A stretch of 64,000 nucleotides of DNA from Verrucomicrobiota bacterium (GTDB taxonomy: Bacteria > Verrucomicrobiota > Verrucomicrobiia > Limisphaerales > UBA9464): the NCBI GenBank assembly GCA_947471985.1, contig CANIZL010000012.1:1-64000 (forward strand). Direction: 5' to 3'. This document shows, one piece after another, positions 1 to 7,195 of the stretch (position 1 is the first letter of the stretch; every line of letters begins with the position of its first letter). Under the pieces are notes generated by a model. That model made no database searches, was not told the DNA's origin, and saw nothing but the letters and a program-made list of their open reading frames with translations. The translations under genes were made by a program, and so were the position numbers.

Positions 1-520
1 ACTTTTGCCGGATCTCGGCCTTCGTCATGCCGAGTATCGCTCCATTGAGAAAGATATTTTCACGACCCGTAAGTTCCGGATGGAAACCGGTACCAACTTC
101 CAGCAGACTTGCCACGCGGCCTCGGATTCGAATCCGCCCTTCCGTCGGTTCGGTGATGCGGCTTAGAATCTTGAGCAGGGTTGATTTGCCGGCTCCGTTC
201 CGTCCAATGATGCCCACGACTTCACCCCGCTTCACCTCGAAGCTGACATCCTTCAGCGCCCAAAAATCCTCTGTGGATCGGGAATTGGTAACCGTTTCCG
301 GTCGCCCCACGGACTGTCCGCGCCGGGTAATGGACCAGAGGCGTTTCGCGAGGCTTTGGGTTCGATCCGAAAGTACGTCCCGTAGCGCCGTATAACGCGG
401 GCGCTCCGCCTGATGCTTTAGGCGATAGCGCTTTCCGAGACCTTCAACAGATATGATGGGAAGGGACAAGAGTGAACTTTTGAAATTGGAGTTGAGAGGC
501 TTTAAGGCTGAAATGCCCAT
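1..520 (-). CDS. wzt: Polysaccharide export ABC transporter ATP-binding protein (Wzt/TagH type), partial
   Basis: I read this gene on the minus strand from an ATG at 520 to the left edge, so the C-terminal part is missing. About 173 residues are visible. After an N-terminal stretch of roughly 85 residues typical of O-antigen/teichoic-acid exporters (RYRLKHQAERPRYTALRDVL), a nucleotide-binding domain starts. Its Walker A is GRNGAGKST at about residues 106-114, followed by the Wzt-family sequence ending in LLEVGTGFHPELTGREN. The protein should power export of a lipid-linked glycan from the cytoplasmic face, partnered by the ABC-2 permease encoded just upstream in the transcript (646-1467). The missing part would hold the signature motif, Walker B and any glycan-binding C-terminal domain, so substrate selectivity cannot be judged. 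Confidence 0.9.
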   Translation of the reverse strand, partial: MGISALKPLNSNFKSSLLSLPIISVEGLGKRYRLKHQAERPRYTALRDVLSDRTQSLAKRLWSITRRGQSVGRPETVTNSRSTEDFWALKDVSFEVKRGEVVGIIGRNGAGKSTLLKILSRITEPTEGRIRIRGRVASLLEVGTGFHPELTGRENIFLNGAILGMTKAEIRQK

Positions 521-645
521 TACGCAGGTGAGAGCGTCGGCTGTGGGATGCTTTAGATTTTCAACCGACGTTGGACGGTCTGTTTTTGATTTTTGATACT
601 GCCAGACTTAAGATCCCCGAATTTCTCAATCTCAGCTGCAGCCCT

Positions 646-1467
646 TCAGATTACGTCAGCAAAGGTTTTTTCCATCCTTCGGAAGTACCAGATGCCGCTC
701 AAACAGAGTAGTGAGGTTATAGCTGTCGAAATGCTGAAACTGGAAACTTGAAAGGGGGTTTCGCCGCGCAGTAGGGCCCAGCGGAACCCGTCGATGACCC
801 CCACCATCGGGTTCATCATGTAGAGTAGCCGGAGGTTTTCCGGTACGATGGCGCTGCTGAAGCCGACCGGGGAGATGTACAACCCAAACTGTACAATAAA
901 CGGTACGATGTAGCGGAAATCGCGGTATTCCACGTTGAGGGCACAGAGCCAGAGACCAAGTCCAAACGAGGCGCCAAAAGCGAGGAAAGTGAAGAGTGGG
1001 AGTGTCAGGATCCGCCAGTCCGGAAGATACCGGTACCAGAGCATCAGCGCTGCCATCATGCCCAAAGTAATCAGGAAGTCCACCAAGCTGGTGATCACCG
1101 ATCCCGCGGGGATGATCAAGCGGGGAAAGTAGATTTTTGAAATGAGGTTGGCGTTGCCAATCAGGCTGCCGCTGCATTCGCTGAGGGCGGTGGCGAAGAA
1201 TTGCCAGGGAAGCATGGCCGCCATGACGAGCAGGGCGTAGGGTACAGCGCCAGGGGCCGGTAGTTTGGCAATCTTACTGAAAACAACCGTAAAGACCACC
1301 ACGGTCAGAAGCGGGCGCACCACCGCCCACGCCACACCGATCACGGTCTGCTTGTACCGGACCAAAATGTCCCGCCAGGCGAGGAAGTAGAATAACTCCC
1401 GATAACGCCACAGATCGCGCCAATAGTTTTTCTCGGCCCGACCGGATTCTATAATTAATTCATGCAT
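646..1467 (-). CDS. wzm: Polysaccharide ABC transporter permease (ABC-2 type, Wzm/TagG family)
   Basis: Integral membrane permease for export of lipid-linked polysaccharide (O-antigen, capsule or teichoic-acid-like). The hydrophobic profile gives about six membrane segments. The family start is visible as a cytoplasmic amphipathic segment (YRELFYFLAWRDILVRYKQT) followed by a first helix with GVAWAVVRPLLTVVVF. I chose the ATG at 1467 (MHELIIES...) because the eight extra codons of the longer frame to 1491 lie inside a degenerate phased repeat and look non-coding. That gives 273 residues, usual for Wzm. It is transcribed before the wzt homologue with a gap of about 125 bases. The pair belongs with the carbamoyltransferase and GDP-fucose synthase further upstream. 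Confidence 0.9.
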   Translation of the reverse strand: MHELIIESGRAEKNYWRDLWRYRELFYFLAWRDILVRYKQTVIGVAWAVVRPLLTVVVFTVVFSKIAKLPAPGAVPYALLVMAAMLPWQFFATALSECSGSLIGNANLISKIYFPRLIIPAGSVITSLVDFLITLGMMAALMLWYRYLPDWRILTLPLFTFLAFGASFGLGLWLCALNVEYRDFRYIVPFIVQFGLYISPVGFSSAIVPENLRLLYMMNPMVGVIDGFRWALLRGETPFQVSSFSISTAITSLLCLSGIWYFRRMEKTFADVI

Positions 1468-1562
1468 GCCACAGATTTCACAGAAGAACACAGATCTGAG
1501 AGTTACAATTGCTGCCGAAAATTTCGCAGAACGCCTCTGATTTTGCAGAAGTACCTAGATTG
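1468..1562 (+). repeat. Degenerate helically phased CACAGATT-type repeat, copy 1
   Basis: Plus-strand sequence from 1468 reads as short CACAGA-type words about 10-11 bases apart (CACAGATTT, CACAGAAGAA, CACAGATCTG). It is followed after a gap by a more degenerate echo at 1514-1562 (TTCGCAGAA, TTTTGCAGAAG). No gene lies in 1504-1594. A related motif occurs in opposite orientation upstream of the GxxExxY gene. Confidence 0.55.
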
Positions 1563-1594
1563 AAGAGTAGTAATTGCGGCGGCAGATTTGACTT

Positions 1595-2005
1595 TTACTT
1601 CCAGTTCTGGGAGCGGATAAATCTTCGGTAGTACAGGCGTTGTTCACCGAAGTTGATTAGTAAGGCTTTGGGTAGCTGAGAGGCGCGAAGGTAATTGAGG
1701 GTCTGGGCTACTTCGCCACCTCCAACTTCCGGTAATGCTTTTAGCTCAATTATTGTCGTGCCATAACAAATGAAATCGGTTCGAAAATGTACGGGTAGAA
1801 CGATTCCTTTGTAGGTAACCGCAAGCTCAGATTCTCGCTGATATGGAATTGATCGGGTGGAAAGTTCCTCAGCCAGGGCTGCCTGATAGACCAGTTCGAG
1901 AAATCCAGGCCCTAGTGCCGCGTGGACATCCAATGCGGCTCCAATTATTTGATAGGTCTCCGGATCGCCCTGATCGGCATATTTGATTCCATTTCCAACA
2001 TTCAT
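1595..2005 (-). CDS. GxxExxY family protein
   Basis: A 136-residue protein of the GxxExxY family (PD-(D/E)XK-like fold by family knowledge). The naming motif is visible as GPGFLELVYQAAL at about residues 31-43, preceded by the usual YQIIGAALDVHAAL helix. The nuclease-like core shows TDFICYGTTIIELKAL and the family ending LLINFGEQRLYYRRFI. Function is unknown; the fold suggests nucleic-acid processing, but no activity is established. These genes are often solitary and sit amid short degenerate repeats, which is the case here: phased AG/CA-rich sequence lies immediately upstream (2006-2036) and again downstream (1468-1562) in the opposite orientation. It interrupts an otherwise polysaccharide-related gene series. 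Confidence 0.88.
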   Translation of the reverse strand: MNVGNGIKYADQGDPETYQIIGAALDVHAALGPGFLELVYQAALAEELSTRSIPYQRESELAVTYKGIVLPVHFRTDFICYGTTIIELKALPEVGGGEVAQTLNYLRASQLPKALLINFGEQRLYYRRFIRSQNWK

Positions 2006-2036
2006 CGGTGCTCATCTGCGCAATCTGCGGCTTTCG
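2006..2036 (-). repeat. Degenerate phased repeat, copy 2, upstream of GxxExxY gene
   Basis: Read on the minus strand, the 30 bases before the GxxExxY start contain CGCAGATT, GCGCAGATGA and GCACCGATGA at 10-11 base steps. This is the same type as copy 1 (1468-1562) but inverted, so the two copies face each other across the gene. Confidence 0.5.
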
Positions 2037-2047
2037 GCTATCTTTTT

Positions 2048-2719
2048 TCAGTACCGCCAGCGGTAGAGGAGGTATTTCAGGAACTCGTTTTGGAAGGCGA
2101 TCAGACCTTCTTCCTGCTGCCACCAATCGGCAGCGGAGTAGCGGGCCGGGGTGAGGGCTTGCACCGTCACCTGGATACCCGTATCCGCGAAGACCTTCCC
2201 GAAAAGCCAGCGAACCCGCCGCGTATGAAAAATATCCGTCGCGACAATGATCTGCCGGGCGCCGGTGCGCCGTGCCCAATCACGCACCGCCAGGGCCTCG
2301 TCATGGGTGCTCGTGACGCCGTCACCCACCAACTGGATTCGATCCGCCGGCACTCCCAGTTTCAGCAGGATGTCGCGGTTCAATTCCGTGTGGGAGCGGA
2401 TCGCGCCGGATTGTTCACTCGGTCCTTGGGCGACATTCATCACCAGGACGGCCTTGACCCATTGATTGCTATAAAGGCTGGCCGCAGCAAACGGGCGCAG
2501 GTCGAGATTCCCGCCGAGCACCACGGCCGCATCTGCCGGGGCCAAGGTATCGGAAACAATCCATCCGTGGGCGATGCCCCGCAGGATGGGCGCCCGCAGA
2601 AACCAGACTCCCAGTAAAAGCCCCAAGCAGATGCCGAGGCGAATCAGCCGGCGCTTCAGCCGCGACGGCCGCACCATGAGGGCGGGCGGACCAGCGGAGA
2701 CTGTACGGGAAAGATTCAT
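2048..2719 (-). CDS. YdcF-like (DUF218) membrane-anchored protein
   Basis: A protein of about 223 residues with one N-terminal membrane segment (LIRLGICLGLLLGVWFL) followed by a DUF218/YdcF domain. Visible family features are ADAAVVLGGN at the first strand, SEQSGAIRSHTELNRDIL, the GDGVTSTHDEALAVRDWA segment and IIVATDIFHTRRVRWLF. The family is linked to envelope polysaccharide or peptidoglycan metabolism (SanA, ElyC), which fits the neighbours, but the reaction is not established. The frame runs open to 2770 from a TTG inside a 7-base tandem repeat. I prefer ATG 2719, or alternatively ATG 2677 (MVRPSRLKRR). It follows the carbamoyltransferase stop by about 80 bases. Confidence 0.8.
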   Translation of the reverse strand: MNLSRTVSAGPPALMVRPSRLKRRLIRLGICLGLLLGVWFLRAPILRGIAHGWIVSDTLAPADAAVVLGGNLDLRPFAAASLYSNQWVKAVLVMNVAQGPSEQSGAIRSHTELNRDILLKLGVPADRIQLVGDGVTSTHDEALAVRDWARRTGARQIIVATDIFHTRRVRWLFGKVFADTGIQVTVQALTPARYSAADWWQQEEGLIAFQNEFLKYLLYRWRY

Positions 2720-2750
2720 CCGGAACGCATGAGGGATTGGGACCGAACAA

Positions 2751-2781
2751 AACCAAGAACCAAGAACCAAGAACCAAGAAC
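2751..2781. repeat. 7-bp tandem repeat (AACCAAG, about 4.4 copies)
   Basis: Four perfect AACCAAG units plus AAC, lying in the 80-base spacer between the carbamoyltransferase stop and the likely YdcF start. A unit of 7 bases would change frame if copy number slips, but the most likely gene starts lie outside it. Confidence 0.95.
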
Positions 2782-2797
2782 TCCCGATTTTCGCTTC

Positions 2798-4684
2798 TTA
2801 CCGGGAGCGGCGGCGGATCAGAAACGACCCCAGCACTAGCAGATCCATCTTGGTCCGCAGAAAGCAATCCAACGCCTCTTCCGGGCGACAGACCACCGGT
2901 TCATTCTCATTGAACGAAGTGTTCAAGACCATCGGCACACCCGTGATCTCCCGGAAGGCGTTGATGAGGTCGTAGTACAACGGATTGCTGGCGCGATCCA
3001 CCGTCTGCAGCCGCCCGGAGCCGTCCACGTGACAGACGGCCGGTAGGAGCGGGCGCTTTTCCGCGCGGAATTGGAAGACCTGCATCATGAACGGGACATC
3101 GGCGTCGGTCTCAAACCATTCGCCCACCTGCTCGCGGAGAATGGACGGCGCGAAGGGACGGAAGGATTCCCGGCGTTTGATTTTCTGGTTGAGGATGTCC
3201 TTCATGTCCGCCCGGCGCGGATCGCAGACGATCGAGCGGTTGCCCAGCGCGCGGGGACCCCATTCCAAGCGTCCTTGGAACCACCCCACTACCAGTCCCT
3301 CACTGATCGCCCGAGCGGTCTCGCGGCAAAGGTCGTCGGGACACGAGCGGAAATCGGTGAGCTGAAAATCGGTGGGATCCACGAGGGCTCCCACCGACGA
3401 CGCCGGAACGGTGGCGGCGGTTTCGGCGCGCGCGGTGCTCGGGGCCAGATTCTCCGCGGCTACGTTCGGCACGGAGAATCCCCGCGCGCGCAAGAGCGCG
3501 GCGATTTCGGTATCCGCATAGGCCGGCCCCCAGTAGGCGTGGTCCATGCGGAATCGTCCGACCATGGCGGGCTCGCCCCCGGTAGTCTGGGTGGCTACGG
3601 GCGCGACCGGGAATTTCTGGGCGACAATCAGGGCGGCACCGATGGCACCGCCGGCATCGCCAGCGGCCGACTGGATGTAAACGCGACGGAAAGGCGTCTC
3701 GATCTGCACCTTGCCGTTCGCAACGGAATTCATCGCACAACCGCCGGACAGCGTCAGCCGTTCACCGCCGTACTTTTTGTGCAGGGCATTGAGCAGGTTG
3801 AAGAAGGCCTCCTCGTACATTCCCTGGATGGAGCGGGCGAGATCCTTGTGCCGTTGCAACAACGGGTCGCTCCCGGAACGCGCCGGACCGAGCAATTGTT
3901 CCAGGGCGGGCGTAAAGAGCGGTCCCACTTCCGGCGAACAGTCGTTCCACGTGTAGTGAACGTTCTCCCGATGATGGCGGAAATACTTTAACTCCAATTC
4001 GAACCCACCGTCGGGCTGGCACCGCACGACCTGGCGCAATTGCTGGAGGAACAGGGGTTGCCCGTACGGCGCGAGCCCCATGACCTTGTACTCGTCCCCG
4101 AAATGGGGGAAACCAAGATACTGCGTGAGCGCCGAGTAAAAAATCCCCAGCGAGTGCGGAAAGTACACGCGCCCCTCGACCCGGAGATCCTGCCCGCGTC
4201 CCCGCCCCCAAGCCACGCTGGCGAAATCGCCGAAACCGTCCACGGAGACATTCACCGCATCCGGGAACGGCGAGCAGAGATAGGACGACGCGAGGTGCGC
4301 GAGATGGTGTTCGACGTAATGCACCTTGGCCCGCATCGCTCCGCCCGGGAAAGCCGCCCGGAGCGAGTCCTCCAACGAACGCGTCTGCGTTCGTTTCTTG
4401 AGCCGGTTCAGGATCAACTGCAGATCCGGCCGACGGGTGAGCAGGTACAGGGCACGCCGGACGTTATTGACCCGCGGATTGAGATTGATGGCAACATGCT
4501 CCAAGTCCCGCATTTCCATGCCGGCCTCGCGCAAGCAGTAGCGGATGGCTTCTATCGGCAGGCCCGCCCAGTGCTTGATGCGCCGGAAACGTTCCTCCTC
4601 CACGGCCGCCACGAGCCGGCCGTCGCGGACCAAGGCGGCTGAGGAGTCGCCATGATAGGCGTTGATTCCAAGAATGACACTCAC
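2798..4684 (-). CDS. Carbamoyltransferase, NodU/CmcH family
   Basis: Transfers a carbamoyl group from carbamoyl phosphate, via a carbamoyl-adenylate, to a hydroxyl of a sugar or other small molecule. About 628 residues, normal for the family. The N-terminal Kae1/ASKHA-like domain begins ILGINAYHGDSSAAL and includes EHHLAHLASSYLCSPFP and VNVSVDGFGD. The C-terminal YrdC-like carbamoyltransferase domain shows GRLEWGPRALGNRSIVCDPR, VPMVLNTSFNENEPVV and the CRPEEALDCF tail. The open frame begins with TTG at 4690; the GTG at 4684 (MSVILGINAYHGDS) matches the usual family start better. In this setting, decoration of an exported polysaccharide with carbamoyl groups is the natural inference. An insertion of about 45 residues (near residues 385-430) rich in A/T/P sits between the domains. 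Confidence 0.9.
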   Translation of the reverse strand: MSVILGINAYHGDSSAALVRDGRLVAAVEEERFRRIKHWAGLPIEAIRYCLREAGMEMRDLEHVAINLNPRVNNVRRALYLLTRRPDLQLILNRLKKRTQTRSLEDSLRAAFPGGAMRAKVHYVEHHLAHLASSYLCSPFPDAVNVSVDGFGDFASVAWGRGRGQDLRVEGRVYFPHSLGIFYSALTQYLGFPHFGDEYKVMGLAPYGQPLFLQQLRQVVRCQPDGGFELELKYFRHHRENVHYTWNDCSPEVGPLFTPALEQLLGPARSGSDPLLQRHKDLARSIQGMYEEAFFNLLNALHKKYGGERLTLSGGCAMNSVANGKVQIETPFRRVYIQSAAGDAGGAIGAALIVAQKFPVAPVATQTTGGEPAMVGRFRMDHAYWGPAYADTEIAALLRARGFSVPNVAAENLAPSTARAETAATVPASSVGALVDPTDFQLTDFRSCPDDLCRETARAISEGLVVGWFQGRLEWGPRALGNRSIVCDPRRADMKDILNQKIKRRESFRPFAPSILREQVGEWFETDADVPFMMQVFQFRAEKRPLLPAVCHVDGSGRLQTVDRASNPLYYDLINAFREITGVPMVLNTSFNENEPVVCRPEEALDCFLRTKMDLLVLGSFLIRRRSR

Positions 4685-4690
4685 GGGCAA

Positions 4691-5023
4691 AAAGGGAGGG
4701 AAGGAAACCGGGACACGGGGAGCGGAGACCTGGGCCGGCGCACGACGTCTTGCAGCGCGATTTGAAAACGACCGGTCAGGGATTCAAATCGTCAATAATC
4801 TCGGGGCGCACTTCGTGCCCGTCAGTTCGCAGGCGTTGGTTTGCCTGGCCTGCTTCACTCGCTAAAAATGGCCTTTTCCTTCGGAAAGAAGCACGCTTTA
4901 AGAATCATCCGGCAGCAGTGCCAGGCAATCCATTCGCCATAGACCCCGGCGGGGGGCCGGCGGGCACTTTGATTCAGGCGGACGGATTTCAAACTGGGGT
5001 CCGACCGGAAGTTGGTCAATGGG
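4691..5023. promoter_or_regulatory. Spacer with nested dyad upstream of the carbamoyltransferase
   Basis: This 333-base spacer has no convincing gene on either strand. It contains a nested dyad at 4759-4790: perfect 8-base arms GATTTGAA/TTCAAATC enclosing a perfect GACCGGTC palindrome, about 75-105 bases before the carbamoyltransferase start. An operator or RNA hairpin is possible. Confidence 0.45.
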
Positions 5024-6010
5024 TCACGGCCCATCCACCGGTAAAACCTCGACCAAGGGCTTGCCAAGGACCCTGTTTTTGCCGTTACCAAAAATGCTTC
5101 CGTAGGTGGCGCGGATGCCCTCTTCCAGACTAATCTGGGGCTTCCAGCCCAGGGCAAAAATCTGGGAGGAATCCATCAGCTTCCGCAGCGTGCCGTCCGG
5201 CCGGGAGGTGTCCCAGACGATCCGACCCGAAAAGCCCACCACTTCGCTCACCAGTTCGGCGATTTCGCGAATGGTCAGGTCGGTTCCGGATCCGACGTTG
5301 ACGAACTGCTCCTCGCTGTAGCGGTCCATCAGCAGGGTGGCGGCCCGGGCGAAATCGTCCGTGTGCAAAAACTCGCGCCGCACATTGCCCGATCCCCAGC
5401 AAACCACCTCGGTCGCGCCGGAGATTTTGGCTTCATGGAACTTCCGGAGCAGCGCGGGCAGAACGTGGGAACTGTCGGGGTGATAATTGTCATTGGGCCC
5501 GTACATGTTCGTCGGCATGGCCGCGATGAAGTCGCAGCCGTACTGCCGCCGGAAGGCCTGACAGAGCTTGATGCCCGCAATCTTCGCCAAGGCATACCAT
5601 TCGTTGGTCGGCTCCAGGGGACCGCTGAGGAGGTGATGTGGATGGAGCGGCTGGGGGGCATCCTTCGGGTAGATGCAGGAACTGCCGAGGAAGAGCATCT
5701 TGCTGGGTCCGTGCTTCCAGCCGGCATGCACCAGATTGGTCTCGATGACCAGATTCTCCCAGATGAATTCGGCGGGACGGGAGCTGTTGGCCAGAATCCC
5801 ACCCACCCGGGCGGCCGCCACGAAAACGTGGGTCGGACGCTGATCCGCGAAGAACTGATTCACCGCCCGCGCATCAAAGAGATCGAGTTCCGCCCGGGTC
5901 CGGGTGAGGACGGTCGGATAGCCCTGCCGTTGAAGTTCCCGGACGATGGCGCTGCCCACCAGCCCCCGATGGCCGGCGACAAAAATCCGCCTTTCCGTGT
6001 CAATTGTCAT
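5024..6010 (-). CDS. fcl: GDP-L-fucose synthase
   Basis: Converts GDP-4-keto-6-deoxy-D-mannose to GDP-L-fucose by 3,5-epimerisation and NADPH-dependent reduction. 328 residues, slightly longer than the usual 310-320. Visible features are the Rossmann glycine motif GHRGLVGS (13-20), the AAARVGGILAN segment, SSCIYP with catalytic Ser/Cys at about 110-112, YALAK (Tyr139, Lys143), the NMYGPNDN loop and NVRREFLHTDD. The GDP-mannose 4,6-dehydratase that makes the substrate is not in this window. Together with the carbamoyltransferase and ABC exporter downstream it indicates a fucose-containing surface glycan. An AT-rich 450-base region carrying an imperfect dyad precedes it. Confidence 0.95.
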   Translation of the reverse strand: MTIDTERRIFVAGHRGLVGSAIVRELQRQGYPTVLTRTRAELDLFDARAVNQFFADQRPTHVFVAAARVGGILANSSRPAEFIWENLVIETNLVHAGWKHGPSKMLFLGSSCIYPKDAPQPLHPHHLLSGPLEPTNEWYALAKIAGIKLCQAFRRQYGCDFIAAMPTNMYGPNDNYHPDSSHVLPALLRKFHEAKISGATEVVCWGSGNVRREFLHTDDFARAATLLMDRYSEEQFVNVGSGTDLTIREIAELVSEVVGFSGRIVWDTSRPDGTLRKLMDSSQIFALGWKPQISLEEGIRATYGSIFGNGKNRVLGKPLVEVLPVDGP

Positions 6011-6458
6011 GCAGCTTTTTGGGAACCATTGTTCCCGTCATATCCGACACCGAGCTACTTCGTCCCCGAATGCGCCACCAAGCGCTTAAGCAAATGAATT
6101 AAGATTATTCCGCCCCTCCGGGTTCAACCCCGGCCGGTCTGGAAAATCAAGTAACGATTGTAGCACTCTTTTTAATTTTTTCGCTGAAACTTTTTCAAAA
6201 AAAAGATTCCTTCTGTTCCGAAAGGTAAGCCTCCTATTTGACACTCCTAGCTAGATAAGTCAATAGCCTACTCTCATTTCGACGTTAAATGCTTAAATAA
6301 ACCTGGGTCTATTTTACGCAACCCAACCTCACTTCCCCTTTTTGGCGATCTACTCCACCGCCCACCAGTGATTCGCGAAGGGCTACTCGTGGGGCGAGAG
6401 CCACCCCGCGTTTACCCAACCGAAACCACGCGAATCCGGCCCGACTGGAGCAACCGAA
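6011..6458. promoter_or_regulatory. AT-rich intergenic region, probable fcl promoter
   Basis: About 450 bases without a gene; 6140-6330 is strikingly AT-rich compared with its surroundings. It holds an imperfect 26-base dyad at 6238-6263 (outer TTGAC/GTCAA, centre CTAGCTAG). On the minus strand a TACAAT hexamer lies near 6157-6162 and could be a -10 element for fcl. No clear -35 or terminator was found. Confidence 0.45.
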
Positions 6459-7154
6459 TCAGACGCCACCGCGCCGCTGACGTCGCCACCACATACCGGT
6501 CAACGCCACACCGACCAAAACACCCGCCGCCCACGTGGAGGCCTCAGGCACGACCGTTTCCCCGGTCAAGGTCAACGACCAGCTCACCAAGGTCATGGTG
6601 CCGCCCGCCGCCAAATCACCCACCGCCAGGATCCAGTCGCCATTGGCGTCGCCGCCGATCAGTCGCGAAAGCGGTGACGGCCGCAAACTGCTCGTGGGAT
6701 CCGTACGCCCATCGGGTTCCCATTGGCCGGTCAGGATGCCCGACGCCAGCGACGCGCTATGGACGTCGCCATTGATGGCGCCATCCGCGAACACCACGTC
6801 CCAGCCATCATACCCCTGCCCTACGGGATCGGTATCGGTGATACCCACCCGGTTGATCAGAACGCTGGTAACGCTGAGATCCTTGTTGAGCGACACGAAC
6901 ATGTCGCTGGCAAAGCCGGACCCCACCGAGGTGCCCACCAGATGGAGGCCCACCTCGATGCGCAGCACTTGCTGGATCAGCGAATCATTGATGTTCTGAA
7001 GAAAGGTCAACGGCGGATCCTGCTGGTCCGGTATGTCGCCGGCGGGAGCGGTCACCGTGTAGGTGCGGGTGGGCTCCGTCAGGATGAACGCCTGGGTCGG
7101 GGCCGCCGAAAAGACGACAGCCGCCAAGACCAAGGGGAAGCGAAGGTTGTTCAT
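6459..7154 (-). CDS. PEP-CTERM-tailed secreted protein with P-domain-like region
   Basis: About 231 residues from ATG 7154 (MNNLRFPLVLAAVVFSAAPTQAF, a good signal peptide). The open frame extends 15 codons further up but that would bury the signal peptide. The middle resembles a proprotein-convertase P-domain beta-sandwich, ending GDWILAVGDLAAGGTMTLVS and WSLTLTG. The C-terminus is a classic tripartite PEP-CTERM signal: VPEAST, a hydrophobic helix (WAAGVLVGVALTGMWW) and RRQRR. By family knowledge such proteins are cleaved and transferred by an exosortase; no exosortase gene is in the window. It lies just downstream of the GloVer protein on the same strand. Confidence 0.82.
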   Translation of the reverse strand: MNNLRFPLVLAAVVFSAAPTQAFILTEPTRTYTVTAPAGDIPDQQDPPLTFLQNINDSLIQQVLRIEVGLHLVGTSVGSGFASDMFVSLNKDLSVTSVLINRVGITDTDPVGQGYDGWDVVFADGAINGDVHSASLASGILTGQWEPDGRTDPTSSLRPSPLSRLIGGDANGDWILAVGDLAAGGTMTLVSWSLTLTGETVVPEASTWAAGVLVGVALTGMWWRRQRRGGV

Positions 7155-7195
7155 GGGATCTCGCAGTGCGTCACGGTAAAAGAAAAAGTGCGACT

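Noticed and set aside
4855..5157. 100-codon minus-strand frame overlapping the fcl 3' end
   Set aside because: Most of it overlaps fcl in another frame and the rest has no plausible start or domain.
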